Positions 1 to 13,100 of a DNA stretch of 64,000 nucleotides are shown here, one piece after another. Origin of the DNA: Adenophora triphylla var. japonica (Eukaryota > Streptophyta > Magnoliopsida > Asterales > Campanulaceae); contig JAFEMH010002079.1 in the NCBI GenBank assembly GCA_022495995.1, positions 1 to 64,000 on the forward strand, written 5' to 3'. A model generated the notes under the pieces. The model did not search any database and was not told the DNA's origin. It saw only the letters and a program-made list of their open reading frames with translations. The stretch's first letter is position 1, and every line of letters starts with the position of its first letter. Both the position numbers and the translations under genes were made by a program.

Positions 1-230
1 TTGTTGATAATCGAGCAAAGTTTAAAGTAACGACACATCAATACAAACTTTATTTCATGGATTCAATGACATCATCAATATTGGTCACGCAAATCTTTTG
101 TTTAAAAACCTATTCAAGCTTAAGCCATTTCTGAAGTTTTGGCTATTAAAGATGCGAAAGTTGTGAATTGATAGGTACATTTTTTAATTTTTTAAATAGT
201 TTTCATACAGCAAATGCATTTATATATTGA

Positions 231-2622
231 TTTGTGTACTATTGCGAGATGTACTAGGCGGGGTTGTGAGCAAGGAAGACTTAAGTATCGGTCAAATAGC
301 AAATTGGTGGAAATTGAAATAGAAGATAACGAGGTAAAGATACCTCTGTTTATATTTAAAAGGTTAACTTTTTTGTTTAAATTTAAACATATGTTCTTTG
401 TTTTATATTAATTTTAAATAGATAAAAATAATATTGTTTTCTAATTATGTTAAAAGCTAAAAATACTTAGCTCCATTCTAGCATCTTTGTTGTTTGGTTA
501 GCTCCATTTGTAGTATGATATACAATTATCACCTTGTGAACTTCTCCAAATTCACCCTCTCCAAGCTTATGGTTCCACGACAAAGCGGTTGATCTTTATT
601 CAAACAATAGAACTTTCATGAATAGTTGTATGACTTAACTAATATTCGGTATTATTCACTTTGCCGGTTAAGCTGGCCCCTTAGTGGAAAATTACCGGCT
701 CATATGAAGCTCCCGAGTAAATGTAGACTAATATAAAGGGAATGGTTATTCTTTGTTTTTTGTTGCAAACATGCAATGAAATTATGAAATTTTGAGATTA
801 GAAAGGATTGAAATGTTCATTTGCTACCTTGCCCATTAATTACCGCTACATTGAAAGAAAAATGATTGCTAACATTCCTATTTCCTAACGCATAAGATGC
901 GAGAGGATGATGGTTAGTGAAAAAGAAATTGAAGGATCAATAGTACTAAAGTATATACTAACATGCGGTAAGAACACCTTGCTTTGCACATTTTGGGGGA
1001 TTTTGCGGATGACATTTTGACCCGTGTTGAGGCTACCGGTGACTCCCCTCTCATTTGTTCTCCTGCTTGATTGATGAAACCAAAATCATATGATGGTATG
1101 TCACTTATTCATTTATATCAATAGGTATATAAGTAAACTTAAGCTTATAGAAACAATACTAAACATGTAAACATTTGCTTTCATGCGGGAAAAATTTCTT
1201 TGGTTAATGCCTTCTTCGGAACTAAAATTCTTATTCATGCCTTGATTCTGAGTTTGATGAGCTTAAAAGGTATAATTTTTATTATAATTATTATTTTTCA
1301 ACCCTCCCAAATTATTCTCTTTGCTAGCACATAGCTTTTGGACTTCACGTGTATTTTTCAACAAAAATATGGCTTTCATCTTGACCAAAAATCTATCAAA
1401 AAACGGCTCATTTATTGGTGATTCAAGTTCATCACGAGAAAATTAATGAACTATCATCCACAACCAACAATTGTACACTTGGTGACTTGAAAGTTGGTAA
1501 TGTTGATATCAAAACAGTGGGTGACCTAAAGTCTTGTGTCTTGAAGGTAATGTGAAATAAAAGCATAAAGCTTCTAATAAGAACAATATACTAATAACAT
1601 GTCTAATAACATTCAAAATTTGACTATTTCAATAGGATGGATACTATTGGATAGTTGGGCAAATTTACGAAGTTATCATGGATAGGAAGCTGGAATTTCA
1701 TAAGTTGTCAACGGTGTAAAAGTAAGTTGTCATGGGAATCTAGCGGATTTAAGTGTCAGGAATGCAATAGAGTTGATCATAATCCTACCCCAAGGTATAA
1801 AGTTAAAGTCTCCATAATTTACGGAGATGAGAATGCTACTTTCATGCTTTGGGATGGTGCATGTGACCCGTTGATAAAGAAAACGACAATGCGGTTAAAG
1901 GAGCGATATATGAAGGTATATGAAAAAGATTCAACACTTTACTTTTTTTTTTAAGCTATTTTTGAAGAAGCTTATACTCAATTTTTGTTTTAGGTTTCAA
2001 ATGATGGAGAGACTAAAAAGGCCCCGATTATTTATTCCATATGAGATAATAGGCTTGGTTGGAAGAAATGCAATTTTTTTTTTAAGGTTAAGGTGAAGCC
2101 GAGGAAAATCTAAGTGGTAAGAAGAAAGTATACTCGGTTGGCATGGCTTGTGATGACAAGGAAATTGTTGACAAATACATGGAAAAAAGCATATCAATTA
2201 CCAAGGTATGTATTTTCTCTTTAACAAACAACGTACTTAAAAAAAATGATACTAATCATTGCTTAAAATATTATTAGAGAAAGGATGTTCTTATGGCATT
2301 GAATAAAGCTGGTGTGAAAGTGATTGAGGTAACTTTTACTTAATTATAGATGTTTTTGAATTTTATCATAATTCATAACTTTGAATTTAAAAAAAAAAAA
2401 ATTGTTGCATGTAGATAGAGGATTACGTGAGTGACATTGAAGAAAAACTCCTAACAATGTTGGAATCAAACGAAGACTTGGGTTTTTGGATGATCTTGCA
2501 ACAAGCAATTTATTTGAAGATGATGGATGCTGCTTAACCAAAAGTGAGGCCATCATCTTGAAGGCGGTGAAGACGGAAGCGAGATTTGATTTTCAGCATG
2601 TTGATTGCTTGAAATTATTTTA
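231..2622 (+). pseudogene. RPA70-like single-strand DNA-binding protein, decayed, multi-exon
   Basis: Exon-like blocks follow each other on the plus strand. Around 230-336 there is an OB-fold-like stretch ending EIEDNE before a GT. Around 985-1075 is a block reading GDFADDILTRVEATGDSPLI, like the RPA 'LWG.FA' segment. At 1190-1272 is a block with NAFFGTK, and at 1480-1548 a linker reading TLGDLKVGN. At 1635-1915 is the C-terminal zinc OB fold: CQRC, then CQEC 16 residues later, then YKVKVSIIYGDENATFMLWD. Further exon-like blocks at about 2090-2202, 2278-2329 and 2416-2622 would form the tail. Single-base indels break the frame within several blocks (near 1000 and 1670). The fold matches replication factor A C-terminal domains. 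Plant Helitrons commonly carry such genes, which suggests it served the transposon here. Confidence 0.65.
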
Positions 2623-2630
2623 AGTAAATT

Positions 2631-2806
2631 TTAATTACCTGATTTTGTATTAAGACAGTTTTTTTTTTAATCTATGGATGCTTATGAATGCTTATGTTTT
2701 TATGTTGGAAGATGGTTTCCAAGAAGAAAACTTCATTCATTTTGGTGTAACAGTTATGATCTTAAGAAGAAATCTGATTGATGTTTCCCCTACCTTGGTC
2801 TTGGTC

Positions 2807-2840
<34 letters not shown>

Positions 2841-4575
2841 GTAGATCTTTCTGTTATGTTTTTCTGTCAAGTAAACCAAAAATCACTAGAGATTTATTCA
2901 TATGACCCCAATAAGTGCTTATTAGTTTTCATATAGTTTCTCACAACAGATCATTTTACATTTACTTTTATGGTTAACTTATTAATCAAATATTGTCTAT
3001 AATTATATGAAAATATAATAACTTCTTTATAATTCTGAAAATTGTGATTGCAGCTATAACATTGCTGCAGAAGTTCTCTGTCCAAATATATTTAGTCATT
3101 GAACACATGCATCTTCACATGGAAACAATCCTTCCATCACAAAAATCTTAATCAAAATACAAATACTTGGACTACAGAGAACACTTACCTCCCCAACATT
3201 TACCTATATCATACAACACATTGAACTAGAAACCATTTAAACAGACATATAGAAATGTATGTAAGTAGTAAATGTAAAGGAAGTTACTCTAGGAGTGAGT
3301 TGGGATGATGACCAACAATTTACCACAATCCCTATATTGAACTACATGGTTCAAGACCCAAATCATAGTAGTTCTTGAGAACTTATTCTTAGTCGATAGT
3401 AAAAAAAAAATGAGCAGTTGCATATTCAACCAAGCTCAAAATAAAATAGAAAAAAAAAACAATATCACACAGTAAAACCATTGAAATGTACTAATTTATA
3501 GAAGTGGTAATGAAATTGAAAGATCCAATAGTAGTTCATCAACATTATACCACAAGCTACTTCCTATTTAGCATCAGAAAGTCAATAGTAAGTAGCAATG
3601 AAACATAGACTGCACACACATATTATAGGCTTATGATGTAGTGAATTGCAGATAAATAATATAGGAGTGAGTCTTTAAAAAAGAAAGTTAAGATTTTGAA
3701 AGAATTACCTGCAATTCATATTTTCAATCAAAAAATGTTCCTTATCCAATCCATTATCAACACACTATCCATAGCTCTGTGCAGTTCTTGACATTTCTTT
3801 GCATTCTTTAAGAGCACATGCATCTTCACATGGAAACAATCCTTCCATCACAAAAATCTTAATCAAAATACAAATACTTGGACTACAGAGAACACTTACC
3901 TCACCAACTTATCCCAGTCCCTTTTTGATGGTACCACTTTTTAGACGTATATTTGATTGAACTTTGACTAATAATTTACATTAATTTAATTAACCCAGTG
4001 AAAGTCTACAAAATTGATATTGGGAGTATTTTTAATTGGGTATAAATTACAAGTTTTGAATTAGACTGGGGTAAGTGCATCAATATTTATCACAGGAGTT
4101 GCAATGTGAATCAGGAAAAAATGTCAAAATCCTCAAATGAAATCGATTAATCAAAAAACAGCCAAATTGCTTGGAATACCCCCTAATAAAAACAAGAGCA
4201 GAGATTAAAATTGATGGATAAGCATCTTTATACACAAAAATAGAACAAAAAATATACATTTTAACACAAAGTTGAAATAATTAAAAAGATAAAACAGAAA
4301 GTGTATAAAATGAAAAAGATAATCAATGTAGACTAAAATATAATATTCATCAACCTCACTAAATTCAAAAAATATGAAACATGATATATTCGCATATCTC
4401 CATAAAATAAATATAATTTCAAATCAAAATCCAAAGTAACTATTTTGTCAATGATAAGATCAATCAATTAGGAAAAAAAATAATTGTCTATTTGATGAAG
4501 TAAAATGAAATAAGTTTTTACAATTCAGCTAATAAATCCATTTGTTATTGCAGTCCTGACACTAATGATGGGTAA
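2631..4575. other. No gene seen; AT-rich spacer
   Basis: This stretch between the RPA-like pseudogene and the first helicase-side exon has no coding frame that I can support. It contains a CT microsatellite at about 2,808-2,841 and a 94-bp direct repeat pair, listed separately. Near 3,910-4,080 are short A/T-rich stretches that could be old MITE debris, but no terminal inverted repeats are evident. Confidence 0.6.
3104..3908. repeat. 94-bp direct repeat pair, 711 bp apart
   Basis: Bases 3,104-3,197 recur at 3,815-3,908, starting CACATGCATCTTCACATGG in both. I see only about one mismatch, near the right end. The sequence between the copies is unrelated to them. No coding frame uses either copy. 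This looks like a recent local segmental duplication inside the Helitron remains. Confidence 0.75.
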
Positions 4576-4581
4576 ATTAAG

Positions 4582-4852
4582 ATGGTTACATTTAATTCAT
4601 TGGTTAGTTTCAATGGAGGTAATTTTTGGAAACCATTTAAAAGAAATTTGTATATTCTAAAGGCGGCTAAGTTCGATTTGTTCAAATTCCATTCAAATAA
4701 GAGTACAGCTCTTTCCCTATCCTCATTACACCCTTCATTTTATGAAGAAAACTTCATATTCAGAAAAGCTGAAGTTTTGGAAGTAATAAGAATGAGGATT
4801 ACAAGATCCATGACCATCGGTGTCAAGAGAAAGTCTGGCGAATCAGTTCAAG
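4582..4852 (+). pseudogene. Candidate first exon of the Helitron Rep/helicase gene
   Basis: An open frame from ATG 4,582 ends at a good 5' splice site (CAAG|GTAATT, exon end 4,852). Its last residues read MRITRSMTIGVKRKSGESVQ, basic like the downstream K/R-rich exon pieces near 9.7 and 9.95 kb. The exon ends in phase 1 with a G, and the first repeated exon at 7,497 starts with AA, so splicing would give a Glu codon and stay in frame. That phase match is the main reason to join them. The intron would be 2.6 kb. A start at internal Met 4,792 is equally possible. I do not recognise the peptide itself. Confidence 0.4.
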
Positions 4853-7432
4853 GTAATTCTACTATGATTTATTTAACTATTTTTTTCTAAAAATTAATTG
4901 TATGCATTTCAAAGAACATTTTTCATAAACAACTCATGAAAATATTACGTATAAGATTACTATTCAATATGGTGATATAGAGTTGATTTATGAGTCTTTA
5001 CTGTCTTCAATTTTTTTCTTTTTTTCTTTGTCTTTCCACTAAAGCATCAATCTCTTTTTGGGCTTTGTATATGTCTTGTTTTTCCTTCATATTTCCCTGC
5101 GTAGATAATATATAGAAAACCATTAAGTTTAATGATAGTAAGAACATGTCAATGTCTTATAAAAATAATTAAAGAAGCTGAAAAAGAAAACGAGGAACAA
5201 ATAAAAGTTACCTTTGAACTTTCCCCTTTAAGCGATGTTGAAGGAGAAGCAACTTTATCCATTATGTGACATAGTCGAAGTTCATTGAGTGCATCGATAA
5301 AACTGAATTTTCGATTAGCTTATTGGACTCGACGAATATAGTTTGCTTATTTGCAAGCAAGAGAAATTGATTAGGCACTTGGCTATGTTACAATCGGGTG
5401 GCGGGCAGACAAGATAACACACACACACAATTATCTCAATGGCATAACACTCACCAAATTAAAGGAGAGCAAGCCTCTTTAGCAAGGGTAGTTTGAGTGC
5501 ATGGAAACATAAGCCAACATCATTTCAACAGATTTTGACTATCCCAGAAGCCTTGGAAGACGTAATTGCCTGAAAAAGCAACAATTATTCAGAGAATTTA
5601 TCTACTTTCTAAGAGGGAAAACCTCAACGTTACATTAAATGGTGCACTTGGTACCTCCAAAACCTGGCATAACTCCAAGTTACAATTCTGGCAAACCAAG
5701 TTGAGCTTTTGGTGTAGCAATACGAGCATGGGATCCTTGCATATAATTAACCAGAATAGAAAAAAATTTGGGAGACTAAGTCAGAATAAGCATCTATATA
5801 TTTTCATTCTGAGGAGGATCCAAACAAAGAAAAACACAAGCAGATATAAATTGGGGACGATATAAGCAATTTGATTGAGTTAATATGAAAGACACCTGCT
5901 TGAGATCTTGACGAGACAATTTGGACATGGCGAAAAACTTCGTAGCATCGCTATCGAGATTAGTCCATCCCCATCTTTAATTAAACAAATACAGGAATTA
6001 AATTTTAGCACGAATATAATATGCTTAAAGTGTTGTACATTTTTTCTTAAAAAACAATGTCTACGAATAATTTTTTAATGAGTTCATATTCGAAACTTAT
6101 AATCTTGGAACACCAATAATACTTCTGAAAGACATACATGATATGAATCATTTTGTTACAGAAGAAGTTGGTATCAGTTAATGCACAACTTACTCCATCA
6201 GTGCAATTGTTGCAATTTCTATCCAAATTAGTCTCTGTGCTCTGTGCATAATCGGCTAGAACATTTGCAGATACGTACCTAAAATGCATAGAAAAGAATA
6301 CGATTATGAAAGAAGAATGCACTAAAATGCACATGCTGTTAACCAACTCCATCCTCCTCTCAAAACTATTCACATTTTGACTTTCTAATGTAAATAAACA
6401 TTTTTAAGCAAAAATTTCAAAGGAACTTATTTCCTTTTTATCCAAACTACAGAGAAAGCAGATCATATCCTACAAGTAGGCATCCCATTTCATAATAACT
6501 GCAAAATTAAAAAAAAAATTCTCTTTAGATTTTTAAATAAATCTAAAGATATGTAGTTATTATTTAGATCTATATAAAAATTATAAAAAAATAAAGATCC
6601 ATATAAAACAAATTTAATTATTATCAGATCTAAGTTCAGATCTAAAGAAATTTGCAAAAGACATTGTAAAAAAAAAATTGATCGATATAAAACAAAAATC
6701 CATATTATCAGATCTGAGTTTAGATCTTAAGTAATATGAAAAAAACATTGTAAAAAGAAATTAGATCGATGTAAAAAAAAATCCATATTATCAGATCTGA
6801 GTTTAGATATCATATCCTTTGCAAAAAAAATTTAAAAAACATAAAATCCATATAAGAAAAATCGTTAATATAAGATCTGAGTTTAGATCTAATAGAAATT
6901 TCCAAACAAAATTAAATCAATCAAAATTTTCTTAATCGATCTGGGTAATTTGTCGTTATTCTACATGAATATACATACACAAGAACAAAATATAATGTGA
7001 ATTAGCAATGTTTTATAATAAAAATGGAACAGAATGAAAGGATTATTGAAATTACCATAAAGAAAATGGGACTCTGATTCTCTTTCATTGATGAGCTCGG
7101 ATTTGCGTGATTTAACCAATTAATTTCGCCGAATTACATTCTTTTTAGAGAATAATTGAGTTGGAGCGGGGCATTTAGAGAGAGAGAATGAAGATGGAGT
7201 GGCATTCTTTGAGAGAGAGAGAGAGAATTGATACCGAGCGGCGCTGTGTACGAGAGGTAGTAATATCTAGGGTTTGGGTTCAAAAATAATTTATTTATAT
7301 GACAACTTCTTATAATGGCTTCTTTTACATAAAATAATTAATGGGCTTTGTATTTGAAATGGATAAGATTGGGCCAAAATGTAAATAGTCTATACTATAT
7401 GTAAAATAGGTTTGAATGTTTAATGGAAGCAT
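4853..7432. other. AT-rich stretch with only weak minus-strand exon-like fragments
   Basis: No complete gene is supportable. On the minus strand, short open pieces bordered by AG/GT occur near 6,170-6,278, 5,895-5,975, 5,225-5,290 and 4,998-5,098. The last reads MKEKQDIYKAQKEIDALVER and ends at a stop. They could be remnants of a captured gene in opposite orientation, but the phases of neighbouring pieces do not all agree and I do not recognise a family. A GA-rich, 5'UTR-like segment on the same strand lies near 7,150-7,260. Treat it as unassigned. Confidence 0.3.
6600..6900. repeat. Degenerate ~80-bp tandem repeat with AGATCTGAGTTTAGATCT cores
   Basis: A core close to AGATCTGAGTTTAGATCT occurs near 6,630, 6,708, 6,792 and 6,872, separated by A-rich spacers containing CCATAT and ATCGAT(A/G)TAA. 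The spacing of about 80 bp indicates four diverged tandem units. The core is itself an imperfect inverted repeat around GAGTTT. No coding role is visible. Confidence 0.6.
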
Positions 7433-9110
7433 AATATATTTATATATATATTAAAATTAATTTATCCGAATATTTAATTCTCAAATTAAAATGCAGAAAA
7501 TGTTTCGCCGCAAGTGAATGTATCCGGAGGTGGAGATGAAAATTCCCGTTATATATCTTTCGGTCAACCATTATCTAATATAACCAATGGTATGATCTTT
7601 GTAACTTTGTTATTAACGTTTTTATATATTTTTTAAGATGATATTTTTTAGTAGATTAAATTTCATTCATATATCTTTTATGATAAATATATATCAGTAT
7701 ATTTACATTCAAAATTTCAATTATAATATAATATAATATATTTATATATATATTATAATTATTTTATCCTAATATTTAATTGACAAATTAAAATGCAGAG
7801 AATGTTTCGCCGCAAGTGAATGTATCCGGAGGTGGACGTGAAAATTCCCGTTATATTTCTTTCGTTCAACCATTATCTAATATAACTAAAGGTATGATCT
7901 TTGTAACTTTGTTATTAATGTTTATATATATTTTTTAAGATGATATTTTTTAGTAGATTAAATTTCATTCATATATCTTTTATGATAATATATATCAGTA
8001 TATTTACATTCAAAATTTCAATTATAATATAATATAATATATTTATATATATATTAAAATTATTTTATCCGAATATTTAATTCTCAAATTAAAATGCAGA
8101 AAATGTTTCGCCGCAAGTGAATGTATCCTAGGAGGTGGAGGTGAAAATTCCCGTTATATTTCTTTCGGTCAACCATTATCTAATATAACCAATGGTATGA
8201 TCTTTGTAACTTTGTTATTAATGTTTTTATATATTTTTTAAGATTATATTTTTTAGTAGATTAAATTTCATTCATATATCTTTTATGATAATATATATCA
8301 GTATATTTACATTCAAAATTTCAATTATAATATAATATAATATATTTATATATATATTATAATTATTTTATCCTAATATTTAATTGACAAATTAAAATGC
8401 AGAGAATGTTTCGCCGCAAGTGAATGTATCCGGAGGTGGACGTGAAAATTCCCGTTATATTTCTTTCGGTCAACCATTATCTAATATAACTAAAGGTATG
8501 ATCTTTGTAACTTTGTTATTAATGTTTATATATATTTTTTAAGATGATATTTTTTAGTAGATTAAATTTCATTCATATATCTTTTATGATAATATATATC
8601 AGTATATTTATATTCAAAATTTCAATTATAATATAATATAATATATTTATATATATATTAAAATTATTTTATCCGAATATTTAATTCTCAAATTAAAATG
8701 CAGAAAATGTTTCGCTGCAAGTGAATGTATCCGGAGGTGGAGGTGAAAATTCCCGTTATATTTCTTTCGGTCAACCATTATCTAATATAACCAATGGTAT
8801 GATCTTTGTAACTTTGTTATTAATGTTTTTATATATTTTTTAAGATGATATTTTTTAGTAGATTAAATTTCATTCATATATCTTTTATGATAATATATAT
8901 CAGTATATTTACATTCAAAATTTCAATTATAATATAATATAATATATTTATATATATATTATAATTATTTTATCCTAATATTTAATTGACAAATTAAAAT
9001 GCAGAGAATGTTTCGCCGCAAGTGAATGTATCCGGAGGTGGACGTGAAAATTCCGTTATATTTCTTTCGGTCAACCATTATCTAATATAACTAAAGGTAT
9101 GATAATACTT
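7433..9110 (+). repeat. Tandem exon array: three ~603-bp dimers, six 93-nt exon copies
   Basis: Each unit carries a 93-nt exon between a TGCAG acceptor and a GGTATGAT donor. Exon copies lie at 7,497-7,589, 7,799-7,891, 8,100-8,194, 8,403-8,495, 8,704-8,796 and 9,005-9,096. Copies 1, 3, 5 and copies 2, 4, 6 form two subtypes (ending ACCAATG or ACTAAAG), so the unit of amplification was a two-exon dimer of 602-604 bp including introns. Each exon is phase 1 at both ends and encodes 31 residues, beginning ENVSPQVNVSGGG and containing SFGQPLSNIT, so extra copies add repeats without changing frame. Copy 3 has a 2-bp insertion (creating TAG) and copy 6 a 1-bp deletion. Introns are also nearly identical, so amplification is recent. 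The array sits directly upstream of the helicase exons. Confidence 0.85.
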
Positions 9111-9260
9111 CTTGCTACTTTGTAACTTTGTTATTAATGTATTTATATATTTTTGAAGATGATATTTTTTGTAGATTAAATTTCTTCCATATATCTTTTT
9201 ATGTTATGTTTATTAGTTTAAATTATTTGTCAAAAATAAATATTTACATTTGAAATGCAG

Positions 9261-10110
9261 AAAATGTTTCACAAAAATTGGACAAAACAAGAAGCCGAGG
9301 TGAAACTAATCGTTTCATTTCGTCCGGACAACCATTATCTAATTTAACTAATGGTATAAAAACATTTAGTATTACTTGAATTGATATTTTGTTCAATCCT
9401 TTATATGTATTAATTTTTTATGTCAATATTAATTTCTATTATACAATTTTTTGTAGGTCAAACTACTTGACTATAATTGAACTTACCATTGATGAAAGTT
9501 CTCCAAATTCCATGAATAAATGTAAGTTTATATTATAATGTGTTCATAAATTTATAATACATGATATATTTATAATACCTTTTAAGTATGTTTACTCTTT
9601 AATTTATATCAAATCAATGACAACAACGGTGACTTCAATGAGGTATAAATTAGAAAAATCAACATGTTGGATCAAATTCGGGAGTAAAATCAATTAAAAA
9701 AGGAACTAGAAAGCGTAAAGGTATTATCTAAAGAATTTATATTTTTTTTAACTGTTATTAAGACAAAAAAAATTGTTGGGTCATTATTGCTTTCTAATTA
9801 TATTTATTTTTATATTAATTTATTTTTCTATATTTTTGTTATATTTATCCTCCTACAGAATTTGGCTCGGTTCAATCAATAGTTATAAGTGACGTCAGTG
9901 AAGAAGGCTGGTTCAAGTTACGGAGTTAAATCCGCTCCAAAAAGAACCCGACAGCGAAAAAGTATTTATTTTTAAATAAATTTCATTTAACTTTTATATA
10001 TTTTCATTTGTTTAAAATTTAATTTTCTTAATTCAATTTAATAGGCGCATTTGTTCCTCCAATACCATTTAATGACAAAGATGTGGAAGCAAATTCTTAT
10101 TTTACTAAAG
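9261..10110 (+). pseudogene. N-terminal exons of the Helitron protein, including a diverged seventh exon copy
   Basis: Exon 9,261-9,353 is again exactly 93 nt, phase 1, and keeps the ENVS start and SGQPLSNLTN end while its middle differs, so it is an older paralogue of the array exons. Two further exon-like pieces end at 9,720 (GVKSIKKGTRKRK) and 9,961 (GVKSAPKRTRQRK). They are paralogous to each other, basic and NLS-like, and both end in phase 1. Exon 10,045-10,110 also ends before a GT. A piece near 9,456-9,523 has an in-frame stop on the simplest reading. I infer this is the poorly conserved N-terminal extension of the Rep/helicase. Confidence 0.5.
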
Positions 10111-10197
10111 GTACATTTTCTAACATATATTTTCCTTATCATGCATAGTATGATTATATTTTTGAGCAATTGTTCTTATGTTTTAATATACATCCAG

Positions 10198-13100
10198 AAT
10201 ATATGGACTTTGGTGATCCTTCAAACAAATGTCCACACTGTAATGCATACTTCTGGTTTGGAGAGAGATTGAATAAGAGATTCAAATCTACTTTGGATCC
10301 GAAATATTCGAGGATGTTGCATGAATGGAAAAGTTCAACTACCTCGATGTCGATCCCCGCGGTTGTTCAAGGATTTGTTATATGGTCAATCGATAAAAGT
10401 CGCATGTTTAAAGAAAATATTCGATCATATAATATGATGTTCTCATTCACATCTATGGGAGGTAAAATTGATCATGCCATAAATAATGGGAATAGTCCTC
10501 CTGTTTTCAAATTATATGGTCAAAACTACCATTATATTGGTAGTCTTTTACCTACAGAAGGAAATCCTCCTAAATTTGCTCGATTATATATTTACGATAC
10601 GGAGCATGAAGTTGAGAACATAATTACTTGCATTGGGTAAGTAGATATGAATATTGTCTGATATTATTGTCCCTTATTAATGTCTCATTTTAATAGTATG
10701 ATACATTATTTTACTATTTTCTTATATAGGGATGATCGAATTCGAAAAAGTTTACATGAGGAAATTGTGACCGACTTGAAGAATATTCTTGATGAGAATA
10801 ACGTTCTTGTGAAATCATTTAGAATGGTTCGTGATTCACTACGTGAAGGGAATGAAAGAAATATGAGGCTAAAGCTAATTGCTAGAAGAAAGGCGGTGGT
10901 CGATGTTATGATCTACCGCGGAAAGATGATATGGCATTGTTATTGGTTGGTGATTTTGATAATGTAATTGTTGGAAGAGATATTGTTATTGAGACCCGCA
11001 CAGATTGCTACAACGAATTACGGAACTTCATCCTTCTTATTTAGCTTTGCAATATCCTTTGCTATTCTTATTCGGACAAGATGGTTATCGCGAAGATATT
11101 TTTATGAGAAATGTCCAAAATGAATCAACAAATGGCAAACGCTATAAGTTGAGCATGAGAGAGTATTTTGCGTATCGAATGCATGAAAGAGAATCGTAAT
11201 CTAACAATCTTTTTAAATCTAAAAGATTGTTTCAACAATACCTGTAGATACATGGACCATGGTTGAAACCGGACGCTTGACTTTTATGAGGTTACATCAA
11301 AAGCGGCTTCGGTGTGAAATGTATAATGGTTTAAGCGAAGCTCTTGCCAAGGGAGAAGGGAACCCTTCAAGTCGCGGCAAAAGAATATGCCTTCCATCTA
11401 CTTATATTGGTGGTGCCAGGTATATGATACAAAATTACCAAGATGCTATGGCCATATGCAGATGGATTGGTTATCCGAATTTGCTAATTACATTTACATG
11501 TAATCCAAAATGGCCTGAGATTCAGCGTCTTCTACAGAAGGAAAACTCATGGCGAGAAGATAGGCCCGATATTATGTGCGAGGTTGTTTAAAGCCAAGTT
11601 AGATGAATTGATGGTTGATCTAGAAAAGAAACAAATTTTCGGTCCAGTCTTAGCAGGTATTAATATATTAAATAATGGTTTTTTTATATATTGAATATTG
11701 TGATCTTATCTCATTTTTATTTAAACTTAATCTTTACGCTTATTTACACAATTGAGTACCGTAAACGTGGTTTGCCGCATGTTCATATCATTTTATGGCT
11801 AGGAAAGGATGATGATTGCTCTGTGGTTGATAGAATTGATGGTATAATTTCGCCGAGATTCCGTATCAAAATACTCAACCGCATTACTATAACGCTGTGA
11901 GGGATTTTATGTTGCATGGTCCTTGTGGTCAAGCTAGACATAACTCGCCCTGCATGGTAAAGGGTCGTTGTACCAAATATTTTCCAAAGAAGTTTAACGA
12001 GGTGACTTTCATTGATGAAGATGGATATCCGAATTACAAGCGCCCGGATAATGGTCGTACTATAGAAGTAAAGGGCGTACATCTTGACAACAGATATGTA
12101 GTTCCTCATAATCCTGAGTTGTTAATGAAATATGGGGCTCATATCAATGTTGAGTGGTGCAATCAGTCTCGGTCAATCAAATATCTTTGCAAGTATGTAA
12201 GCAAAGGACAAGATAGGGTTCTTGCAACTTTTTGTAAGACGGCAAATGATGATGGAAGCAAGTCTGAAGTTGATGAGATAAAGAATTACTTGGATTGCAG
12301 ATTCATAACACCATGTGAGGCTGCTTGGAGATTGTTGGGTTATGAAATTCATCATAGAAATCCTTCGGTTGAAAGATTGTCTTTTCATCTTCCAGGTCAG
12401 CAAAACATTGTTTTCTCTGATAATGATAAAATTGATCAAGTCTTAAATCGTCCAACTTCAAGAGAAAGCATGTTTACTGCTTGGATGGAAGCAAATAAGA
12501 AGTATAGCGATGTAGCCAAAACTTTGACTTACGCTGAATTTCCCACGAAATTTGTTTGGGATCAAAGAGAAAGAAGGTGGGAACCGAGAACTCGCGGCTT
12601 CAAGATTGGTCGACTTTTCTTTGTTGCTCCTGGACAAGGTGAATTGTATTATTTGAGAACCTTGCTAAATATTGTTCGAGGACCAACTTCTTTTGAGGAG
12701 ATTAGACGTGTTGGCGAACAGCAATATAACTCCTTTAGAGAAGCATGTTATGCTTTGGGACTGCTTGATGACGACAAGGAGTATGTTGATGGGATTAAAG
12801 AGGTCAGTCAATGGGGATCTGCTTCTTGCGTGAGAAATATGTTTGTCAGACTATTGATGTCGGGATCATTATCACGCCCGGAGTATGTCTGGCAAACTTG
12901 CTTGGAATATTTGTCAGAGGATATTGTTTACATGCGTAGACTTCTTTTAGATCATCAAGGTAACACATCTAATTTTATTAAATACTCTGCATTATATTTT
13001 ATAAGTTACTTTATTCTTCGTAAGTATTTTTTAAGTAATTAATATAAATTCTTCAACAATTTCATAGGATTAGAACTCAGTAAGGAAGAACTTTAAAATC

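Noticed and set aside
5566..6373. Host genes in the 5.5-6.4 kb open frames
   Set aside because: The frames are short and AT-biased; the exon-like pieces on the minus strand do not keep a common phase and I do not recognise them.
7433..9110. CRISPR-like or satellite array
   Set aside because: The repeat unit is ~300/603 bp with splice-bordered coding modules; it lacks short repeats with unique spacers.
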